Shown: in pieces, positions 56,309 to 62,434 of the stretch | How positions within the stretch are numbered: the first letter of the stretch is position 1 | Layout of the letters: each line of letters starts with the position of its first letter | From: Ruminococcus sp. | GTDB lineage: Bacteria > Bacillota > Clostridia > Oscillospirales > Ruminococcaceae | NCBI GenBank assembly: GCA_017475555.1 | Contig: JAFVFL010000022.1 | Location: forward strand, 1-64,000 | DNA length: 64,000 nucleotides | Direction of reading: 5' to 3' | Translations under genes and position numbers: made by a program | The notes under the pieces: generated by a model | The model's input: only the letters and a program-made list of their open reading frames with translations | What the model was told of the DNA's origin: nothing | The model's database searches: none

Positions 56309-56586
56309 GGCGTATGAAATATACGCCCTGACGTACCGTATACGCCGTGGGTATACGCCGTTTTTTCCGAAATACAGGCAAATACACGCCTATACGCCGT
56401 ATTTTGCAGTTGCTATATATTATATATACACCTCACGCTGTCAGCTTTGTCCGTTCAGTGATTATTTTGTATTTTATAAAAGAAGTATAATATAAGGCGT
56501 ATAGGCGTATATAGGGCTATATACAGTCATTTAAGGCGTATACTCACGGCGTATGGGGGCGTATATGGCGTATGTAACGGCGTATA
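56309..56586. repeat. array of 13 copies of the 8-bp motif TATACGCC in inverted orientation
   Basis: GGCGTATG at 56309 faces TATACGCC at 56320. Four more copies in the TAYACGCC orientation are at 56339, 56352, 56383 and 56391. After an AT-rich centre (56401-56495), seven copies in the GGCGTATR orientation are at 56496, 56504, 56535, 56548, 56558, 56567 and 56579. The copies at 56383/56391 and at 56496/56504 are directly adjacent, making a 16-bp inverted repeat with one mismatch across the centre. The 485-base gap between the two genes contains no supported reading frame. The layout is like iterons or a multi-site operator. Confidence 0.9.
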
Positions 56587-56712
56587 TTTATCCGGGGCAA
56601 ATCCCGGTTTGTCTTAACAAAATTTCTGAAAAGGACATAGGCTTCAGAGAGCCCGTACAGAAAGAGGAGCAGACACCTCCGTCCGCCCCTCTCCGCAAAT
56701 CCTGTAATACTA

Positions 56713-58062
56713 TCAGGATACTATATCGTCATCAGTGAACGGGTCGCCGCACTCAGCACAGAACTTAGGAGGATTGAACGGGTCAGCCGGCTCCCAGCCG
56801 CACTTATCACACTTGTAGAGCGGTGCTCCGGCAGGCTTGGGCTTGCCGCACTCTGAGCAGAACTTGCCCTTGTTCACAGCTCCGCAGCTGCACGTCCAGC
56901 CGTCAGCAGACGGTCTGGGCTTTCCGCAGTTCTCACAGAACTTTCCGGTATTCGATGTTCCGCAGCTGCATACCCATGAAGCTGCCGCAGAAGCAGCACC
57001 GGGAGCAGCAGAGGGTGCAGGAGCAGCCGGTGCAGCCGCAGCCGCAGCCGCCTTCTGCTGAGCACTCATATTGAACAGCTCCTGAGCGTTGAATCCGCCA
57101 GCCTGCTGAGCCATGCCCATACCGAAGAAGCCCATTGCAGCTCCGCCCTGATTGCTTGCAGCATTCTGCATAGCCTCAGCCTGAGCAGCCACCATAGTTG
57201 CAGCAGCATTGCCAGCATCTCTGTTCCATGCAGTATCCTCGAACTTCTTTATCCTGTCCTCGTCTTCCTTGGATATGGTGACAGAATTGATCGCAACAGA
57301 AGCTACCTCAAGACCTCTCTTCTGCTTCCAGAGACCGGTCAGAGCCTCGTTCATAGCGTCGGTAAGCTCAATGGTATGACCCGGCAGCTCATCGTATCTT
57401 ATACTGTTGGAAAGCTTTGCAAATGCGGGCTGGAGGTTGTTCAGGAACTCAGACTTGAGCTGCTCATCAAGCTCGCTGCGTGAGTATGAACCGCTGAAAT
57501 TACCGCTGATGTTGAGGTAGAACGCCGACGGGTCGGTTATCTTGTAGGAGTAAATGCCGTTGCAGCGAACGCCTACAGTGAACGCCCTGCCGATATCCTC
57601 ATATGTAACTCTGAACGGCACAGGATTCTGTGTACCGAACTTATTTCCGATTATCTCCTTGGTATTGAAATAGTAGACTCTCTGGTCTCTTGCAACGTCT
57701 CCGCCGTGCTTGATACGATCCCACATCTCCTTGAAGGTATCCTTGACGCCCTGTCCGAAGTTGCCGGAGAAGAAGCTTGACGGCTGACTGCTGTCGTAGG
57801 TATAGCAGCCGGGTGCAGTTGCGATCTCGATAACTACTCCGCTGTCTGTAATTATCGCTGCCTGTCCCTCATGAACAACGATGCCGCTGCCCTCAGTGAT
57901 TACATTCTCGCTGCCCTTGGTGTTTGACGAGTGCTTGCTCGTTTTCTTCACACCCTTGACAACAAGCGTATCCGCCGGGATAGAATCGCAGACGAAATAC
58001 TCAAGCCACGAATCAGCGAGCGTGCTGGAAAATGAAGCAAGAGCTGCATGGATAAGTCCCAT
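56713..58062 (-). CDS. SPFH-domain protein with C-terminal zinc ribbons, YdjI-like
   Basis: This 449-residue protein has an SPFH domain at about residues 20-290 (DSIPADTLVVKGVKK, then QAAIITDSGVVIEIATAPGC and VRCNGIYSYKITDPSAFYLN). A helical stretch rich in Ala and Met (290-350) leads to three zinc-ribbon-like modules: CSCGTSNTGKFCENCGKPRP, CSCGAVNKGKFCSECGKPKP and CDKCGWEPADPFNPPKFCAECG. SPFH proteins assemble into rings or scaffolds at membranes; YdjI of B. subtilis is the nearest named relative. AAAGGAG precedes the ATG. It is upstream of the YdjG-like gene, with the motif array between them. Confidence 0.85.
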   Translation of the reverse strand: MGLIHAALASFSSTLADSWLEYFVCDSIPADTLVVKGVKKTSKHSSNTKGSENVITEGSGIVVHEGQAAIITDSGVVIEIATAPGCYTYDSSQPSSFFSGNFGQGVKDTFKEMWDRIKHGGDVARDQRVYYFNTKEIIGNKFGTQNPVPFRVTYEDIGRAFTVGVRCNGIYSYKITDPSAFYLNISGNFSGSYSRSELDEQLKSEFLNNLQPAFAKLSNSIRYDELPGHTIELTDAMNEALTGLWKQKRGLEVASVAINSVTISKEDEDRIKKFEDTAWNRDAGNAAATMVAAQAEAMQNAASNQGGAAMGFFGMGMAQQAGGFNAQELFNMSAQQKAAAAAAAPAAPAPSAAPGAASAAASWVCSCGTSNTGKFCENCGKPRPSADGWTCSCGAVNKGKFCSECGKPKPAGAPLYKCDKCGWEPADPFNPPKFCAECGDPFTDDDIVS

Positions 58063-58154
58063 AGTAATTACTCCTTTCGGGAAATACTCCCTTTAAAATC
58101 ATATTTCACGGTCAAGCCGCAATATTTTCTGTCAGCATCATACTAACTGACATC

Positions 58155-58183
58155 ATTATAACATATTTACACAGAAATTGCAC
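58155..58183 (-). promoter_or_regulatory. promoter of the SPFH gene
   Basis: On the minus strand: GTGCAA (58183-58178, weak), a 17-base spacer, TATAAT (58160-58155). Confidence 0.6.
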
Positions 58184-58244
58184 TACCAAATCATGCAAAT
58201 TTATATATTTTTATTTTTTTACAAATTATATCCGCTGCACCCTA

Positions 58245-58273
58245 TTGATTTTTCAATGGATAAGTGGTATAAT
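58245..58273 (+). promoter_or_regulatory. promoter of the small NrdD-tail-like gene
   Basis: TTGATT (58245-58250), a 17-base spacer, TATAAT (58268-58273), 30 bases before the start codon. Confidence 0.8.
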
Positions 58274-58303
58274 GATATAAAATAATGACGGAGGTGCATA
58301 AAG

Positions 58304-58591
58304 ATGACCGATACATCTGCAATAAAGATAAATGTCATAGGCGAGGCTCTCTCCGAGGAGGAGATAAGGGCTTACATCGACTATGGTACGAAGAAGTACA
58401 GTGACCGGGTGATCAGGGAGATAACGATAAGGACTGACGGGGATTTTGTTGACCTTAAATTCGATTTCGTATCTGATGATATCCCGTTCGACAGGATACG
58501 CCGCATTACCGGGTATCTTGTGGGAACTCTCGACCGCTTCAACGACGGAAAGAGAGCAGAAGAGCACGACAGGGTAAAGCACAGCGTATGA
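58304..58591 (+). CDS. small protein resembling the C-terminal tail of anaerobic ribonucleotide reductase
   Basis: This 95-residue cytosolic protein has an N-terminal half (IKINVIGEALSEEEIRAYID, then a beta-strand pair) of no known family. The C-terminal half, RIRRITGYLVGTLDRFNDGK with AEEHDRVKH, resembles the extreme C-terminus of NrdD, where an R-x-x-GYL-x-P/G-x-x-x-W/F-N-D-GK pattern is conserved. It lacks cysteines, so the NrdD zinc site and glycyl radical loop are absent, and it cannot be a reductase by itself. GGAGGTG precedes the ATG; own promoter and terminator make it a single-gene unit. Confidence 0.65.
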   Translation: MTDTSAIKINVIGEALSEEEIRAYIDYGTKKYSDRVIREITIRTDGDFVDLKFDFVSDDIPFDRIRRITGYLVGTLDRFNDGKRAEEHDRVKHSV

Positions 58592-58600
58592 TGACCGAAG

Positions 58601-58633
58601 CTCAGCCGGGAGAACCTTCCGGCTGAGTTTTTT
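58601..58633 (+). terminator. terminator of the NrdD-tail-like gene
   Basis: CTCAGCCGG (58601-58609) pairs perfectly with CCGGCTGAG (58619-58627), followed by six T. Confidence 0.95.
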
Positions 58634-58739
58634 GTTACCTTAGTTTAACCGCCGCAGAGCAAATTATTGTTACTAATTCACATATTTGCGTGTCAAAAGA
58701 GGGATGCTGTCATTATATTGACGTTTTTTCTCCAAATGT

Positions 58740-58769
58740 TTGACATCTGTCCAACTTGTATTGTATAAT
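58740..58769 (+). promoter_or_regulatory. promoter of the DUF2325-DUF3793 operon
   Basis: TTGACA (58740-58745), an 18-base spacer, TATAAT (58764-58769). The leader is about 85 bases. Confidence 0.78.
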
Positions 58770-58781
58770 CAAACCATAGCA

Positions 58782-58812
58782 GTTAGGAATTTCTAACATA
58801 ATAGTAGGAATT
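58782..58812 (+). promoter_or_regulatory. candidate operator at the DUF2325 transcription start
   Basis: GTTAGGAATTTCTAAC (58782-58797) is a 16-bp near-perfect palindrome placed 12 bases after the -10. TAGGAATT inside it recurs at 58805-58812, 20 bases on. The TTAG..CTAA ends recall DtxR/IdeR-type metal-regulator sites, but the match is loose. Confidence 0.5.
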
Positions 58813-58861
58813 AAAGCTATAATACATATTGGTACAGAGATTGCAGCGAAAGGAGAAGAAT

Positions 58862-59146
58862 ATGAGCGTTGTGATAGTTGGCGGAAATGACTGCATGATA
58901 AGGCAGTATAAGGAGATATGCAAGCAGTATGAGTGCTCTGCAAAGGTGTTCACTCACATGAAGACTGATATGAGAAAAAAGATCGGAACTCCCGATCTTC
59001 TGGTACTTTTCACCGGTACTATGTCCCACAAGATGGCACGCTGTGCTGTAAGTGAGACAAAGGGACTCTGCACAAGGATAGAGCGTTCACATTCAAGCTC
59101 AGCCTCTGCACTCAAGGCAATCCTTGAAAATCACGTAAGGAGCTGA
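58862..59146 (+). CDS. DUF2325 domain protein
   Basis: This 94-residue protein starts at the ATG at 58862 with AAAGGAGAAG upstream. MSVVIVGGNDCMIRQYKEIC is the family N-terminus, and IGTPDLLVLFTGTMSHKMAR and RIERSHSSSASALKAIL are its other conserved blocks. The fold is Rossmann-like with a conserved SHxM and HSSS pair. Its role is unknown. It is cotranscribed with DUF3793, two bases downstream, a pairing common in anaerobic Firmicutes. Confidence 0.92.
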   Translation: MSVVIVGGNDCMIRQYKEICKQYECSAKVFTHMKTDMRKKIGTPDLLVLFTGTMSHKMARCAVSETKGLCTRIERSHSSSASALKAILENHVRS

Positions 59147-59148
59147 AT

Positions 59149-59706
59149 ATGCAGGAGGATATACTTGTAAGGCACTGCTCACCGACACTTGCCGGTCTGA
59201 AGACCGCAAATATGTTCACCTGCCGCTATGAGTGCGAAAAGGAGCTGAGGTGTGACATATGCCGCTTCAACCGTGCAATGTCCGGCAAGGGGATAATCGC
59301 CCTGCCGCTCCGGTACACTGACGGACGGGCACTTATCTATATATACAGACCCTCAAGCCTGGAGCACGATCTCAGCAGCAGCGAGGCGTGCCGTGTACTT
59401 GAGGACTGCGGCTACTGCTGTGAGGGGTGCCGCAGCAACACCGGAAAGCTTCTCTCACGGCTGATATCCCGGCTCAACAAGGAGGAAGGCTTTCCGCATG
59501 AGATAGGTCTTTTTCTGGGATATCCACCGGAGGACGTTGTGGGGTTCATCGAGAAAAAGGAATGTACCTACAGCGGCCTGTGGAAGGTATACGGCGATGC
59601 AGAAAAGGCGAAGGAAAAGTTCGCAAGGTATCAGAAATGCACAGAGGTCTACTGCGAACGCTGGTCAGAGGGCGTTCCGCTGAGCAGACTGATAGTAAAA
59701 AAATAA
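59149..59706 (+). CDS. DUF3793 family protein
   Basis: This 185-residue protein carries LVRHCSPTLAGLKTANMFTC, PLRYTDGRALIYIYRPSSLE and FPHEIGLFLGYPPEDVVGFI, all diagnostic of DUF3793. It has many cysteines (CRYECEKELRCDICR and CGYCCEGC), which could bind metal or haem. In related genomes the family lies near flavodoxin and iron genes, suggesting a role in iron or redox metabolism; this is context from known families. Shares its transcript with DUF2325. Confidence 0.93.
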   Translation: MQEDILVRHCSPTLAGLKTANMFTCRYECEKELRCDICRFNRAMSGKGIIALPLRYTDGRALIYIYRPSSLEHDLSSSEACRVLEDCGYCCEGCRSNTGKLLSRLISRLNKEEGFPHEIGLFLGYPPEDVVGFIEKKECTYSGLWKVYGDAEKAKEKFARYQKCTEVYCERWSEGVPLSRLIVKK

Positions 59707-59726
59707 TACCGTTCCTTTTCCGATAA

Positions 59727-59763
59727 AAAACGGCTTTGATCTCAGCAAATCAAAGCCGTTTTT
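59727..59763. terminator. bidirectional terminator between convergent operons
   Basis: AAAACGGCTTTGAT (59727-59740) pairs perfectly with ATCAAAGCCGTTTT (59749-59762), with an 8-base loop. The A and T runs serve both directions. Confidence 0.94.
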
Positions 59764-59766
59764 CAT

Positions 59767-59928
59767 TTATTCTCCGTCCTCGTCGTCATTATCCTTTTTC
59801 TTCTTGCCTGCAAGCGTGAGTATTATCGCCGCTGCCGCAGCTGCTGCCGCAACAATAATGAGTACCGTAGCCGGAAAATTATCGCCCGTGAGCGGTGCTG
59901 CCGCTGCCAGCATTATAGCTTCATTCAT
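59767..59928 (-). CDS. 53-residue membrane protein resembling a stand-alone wall-sorting tail
   Basis: The ATG at 59928 has GGAGGGATAGG upstream and the frame ends in TAA at 59767. The sequence reads MNEAIMLAAAAPLTGDN, then a hydrophobic stretch of about 22 residues, then GKKKKDNDDEDGE. The order PxTGDN, membrane helix, lysine cluster copies the C-terminal sorting signal of sortase substrates (LPxTG with Ala in place of Leu). No passenger domain is present. It follows the transglutaminase lipoprotein gene by 20 bases and is followed by a terminator, so it belongs to that operon. Real expression is likely from the ribosome site; function is unknown. Confidence 0.72.
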   Translation of the reverse strand: MNEAIMLAAAAPLTGDNFPATVLIIVAAAAAAAAIILTLAGKKKKDNDDEDGE

Positions 59929-59948
59929 ATCCTATCCCTCCGTTATCG

Positions 59949-61040
59949 TCACCTGTATATCCTGAGATAATACATCCTGTCGTCACGCTGATATCTCACG
60001 CTTCCGTCTATCCCCGGCAGCTCCCATATCCTTCCGTCACCAAGCAGGTCGTCAAGTGCTGCCCTGTAGCTGTCATAATCCGCAAACATCAGCTCTGCAC
60101 TGCCGGATATACCGTCCATATACTCCGATATCCCATCAAGGCTGTACTCCGTGAAGTAGCAGCCGTTCACCTCTGCCCAGCTCCTGTCCATTGTGCTGCA
60201 CTCAGGGGCGTAATTCTGCGATTTATCGAGCCACCTCGTCCTGAGCATATGCTCATCATCGAACATAAAGTAGCCGTGCGATATCTCAGAGCCGGTATCG
60301 TCCCATGTCACATCTATCCATGCCGTAGTTCCGTCCACTACCGCATAATTCCACGCATGGCTCGTACCGTTATAGGCGTATCCGCTGCAAACTCCGCCCT
60401 CTATGCCGAGCAGATTCATGATGTACTGCATCGCATTGGCATATCCCTGACATACCGCATTTCCCTGTACAAGACAGCCGTAAGCCGTCCCCCAGAGCCC
60501 GCTGACAGTTTCGTGCAGGTCGGAATCATCATACACACATTTCTTTGCTATGTAGTCATGTGCATACAGCAGCTTTTCATAATCACTATATCCCTCCGGG
60601 ATACTGTCGATAAGCTCCTGTGCCGCCGAAACAAGCTCCTCGTGCATGGGGATAACGTCCTCCTCCTCCATGCCGTCAAGCAGCCAGAAATCGAGCCGCA
60701 CCTGATCTCCCTTCGGGTGCTCGGTATAGCCCCTCAGCCAGAATACATCCGGGCAGTCCGTGTAAAACTGCTTCACAGCAAGGTCAAGGTCGCTGCCGCT
60801 GACCCTCTCCCCTATCACCGGAGATACCTCACCGCTCTGCATATCCGCCACGAACTGCGGATACCAGCTGCTGTATTTTTCATAATCGAACTGCTGCTCT
60901 ATCGTATACGGCTCAAATCCGGTGTATTCCTCCGGAGGCTCATAATCCCCGACCCCTCTGCTGAGTGACGGAGCCGAGCAGCCGGTGAGAAGTATCGCAG
61001 CCGCAAGTGAAGCTGCCGCTGCCCTGACTATCCTGCCCAT
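59949..61040 (-). CDS. lipoprotein with transglutaminase-like domain
   Basis: This 363-residue protein has a lipoprotein signal (AAAILLTGCSAP, lipid Cys21). A charged region (25-150) precedes a transglutaminase-like core with C197 (AVCQGYANAMQYIMNLLG), H228 (TSHAWNYAVVDG) and D243 (WIDVTWDDTG), a complete Cys-His-Asp triad. The same fold occurs in wall-associated peptidases. The ATG overlaps the LCP stop by one base (TAATG), giving coupled translation. Confidence 0.9.
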   Translation of the reverse strand: MGRIVRAAAASLAAAILLTGCSAPSLSRGVGDYEPPEEYTGFEPYTIEQQFDYEKYSSWYPQFVADMQSGEVSPVIGERVSGSDLDLAVKQFYTDCPDVFWLRGYTEHPKGDQVRLDFWLLDGMEEEDVIPMHEELVSAAQELIDSIPEGYSDYEKLLYAHDYIAKKCVYDDSDLHETVSGLWGTAYGCLVQGNAVCQGYANAMQYIMNLLGIEGGVCSGYAYNGTSHAWNYAVVDGTTAWIDVTWDDTGSEISHGYFMFDDEHMLRTRWLDKSQNYAPECSTMDRSWAEVNGCYFTEYSLDGISEYMDGISGSAELMFADYDSYRAALDDLLGDGRIWELPGIDGSVRYQRDDRMYYLRIYR

Positions 61041-62398
61041 TACTGAACCTCCTTTTTCCTGTCTGAAAAGACCTCACTCTCAAGAAGCCTGTAGTTCGCA
61101 TCGAAATCAACGCTCAGTGCCGAGCCTGCATAATCATCATAATAATCGCTGTAGGTGCCCTCCGCCGGTATCTGTATCTTCTGAGTGTCATATCTCAGGC
61201 ACAGCGGCAGACGGAGCGACAGCAGATAAAGCTCCTGAGTTGTCATATTCGTCACAACGTCCGGAAGTACATTCTTTGCGATCTTTGTTATATATGTTGG
61301 CCGCAGGCTCTTCAGCTTCTTTGAAAGAAGCTCCATTACGAGCCTCTGACGCTCAGTCCTCTCAAAATCGGCATTTCCGACATACCTGATACGTGCATAC
61401 GACAGCACCTGCTTGCCGTTCAGGTGAAGCTTTCCGCCGCCGCTGAGAAGGTTGTCCGTCGTGTTATCGCCCATCAGCTGATTGACCTCAGCCTGCAAAA
61501 TGGTGTTTATCTCCCTCGCCTCTGCCTCGGTAACGTCAATGACAAGTCCTCCTACGGAGTCGATTATCCCGGCAAAGGAAACGAAATTCACGCAAACATA
61601 ATCGTCCACACGCACCCTGAAATTGCTCTCAATGGTGTCCATGAGCAGCTCTGCACCGCCGTATGAATACGACGCATTGAGCTTATCCCAGCCATAGCCG
61701 GGGATATTTACATAGCTGTCACGCATGAACGAGGTGAACGTCATCTCGTCCGTTTTGCTGTTGAGCGAGACGAGCATCATGGTATCGGAGCGGCCTCTCT
61801 CCGTCCCGGAGCGTCCGTCAGTACCGATCAGCAGCACGCTCCTGACATAGCTCTCATCAAGCGAATTTACCGTCCTGAGACGGCTGCCGGTCTGCTGATA
61901 GTCGAGCCGCTTTATTATCACTACTGCGATACAGGAATATATCACAAACAGTACAACGAGTATGCTCAGAAGCCATTTTATGAATCTTTTAAGCGGCCCG
62001 GAGTGTCTTTTCCTTTTTTTCTTCTTTTTCGGAGAGCTGTTAGTCCTTTTCGGTTCATGATATGACGTATCCGTTCTTTTCCTGCCGGCGGGAGCACTTC
62101 TCTGCTGAGAATCTATCCTCTGTCCCTGCTGGTGAGGCTGTTCATAGCTCTGCTGCCCGTACTGCGGCTGTCCGTAGCCCTGCTGTCCGTACTGCGGCTG
62201 CCCGTAGCCCTGCTGTCCGTACTGCGGCTGCCCGTAGCTCTGCTGCCCGTACTGCGGCTGTCCGTAGCCCTGCTGTCCGTACTGCGGCTGTCCGTAGCTC
62301 TGCTGCCCGGTCTGCGGTATGAACTGTGTAGTCTCGTTATCCGTATTATCTGTATTCTTCGTGCCGGTACGCACGAGCTTCTTCTTTCCGTCAGACAT
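61040..62398 (-). CDS. LCP (LytR-CpsA-Psr) family wall-polymer ligase
   Basis: The ATG at 62398 follows GAAGGGGGA and gives 452 residues. The cytosolic N-terminus has six 10-residue [10 protein letters not shown] repeats (about 31-90), then a basic stretch ([11 protein letters not shown]). A membrane helix (about 140-165) leads to the extracellular LCP domain (about 180-400): [58 protein letters not shown] proteins move polyprenyl-linked glycopolymers onto peptidoglycan. The repeat-rich cytosolic tail is unusual and may bind partners. It lies 36 bases after the P-type ATPase-like gene. Confidence 0.94.
   Translation of the reverse strand: MSDGKKKLVRTGTKNTDNTDNETTQFIPQTGQQSYGQPQYGQQGYGQPQYGQQSYGQPQYGQQGYGQPQYGQQGYGQPQYGQQSYEQPHQQGQRIDSQQRSAPAGRKRTDTSYHEPKRTNSSPKKKKKRKRHSGPLKRFIKWLLSILVVLFVIYSCIAVVIIKRLDYQQTGSRLRTVNSLDESYVRSVLLIGTDGRSGTERGRSDTMMLVSLNSKTDEMTFTSFMRDSYVNIPGYGWDKLNASYSYGGAELLMDTIESNFRVRVDDYVCVNFVSFAGIIDSVGGLVIDVTEAEAREINTILQAEVNQLMGDNTTDNLLSGGGKLHLNGKQVLSYARIRYVGNADFERTERQRLVMELLSKKLKSLRPTYITKIAKNVLPDVVTNMTTQELYLLSLRLPLCLRYDTQKIQIPAEGTYSDYYDDYAGSALSVDFDANYRLLESEVFSDRKKEVQ
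62129..62308 (-). repeat. 30-bp tandem repeats inside the LCP gene
   Basis: Six near-identical in-frame units encode (G/S)YGQPQYGQQ. They keep the frame, so copy number can vary without breaking the gene. Confidence 0.9.
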
Positions 62399-62434
62399 AT
62401 TTATCCCCCTTCCCGATATCCTTTCCAATATCCG

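Noticed and set aside
56309-56586. CRISPR array
   Set aside because: The repeated unit is only 8 bp, occurs in both orientations at irregular spacing, and no cas genes are present.
62129-62308. CRISPR-like or satellite repeat
   Set aside because: The 30-bp units are in frame inside the LCP gene and encode a protein repeat.
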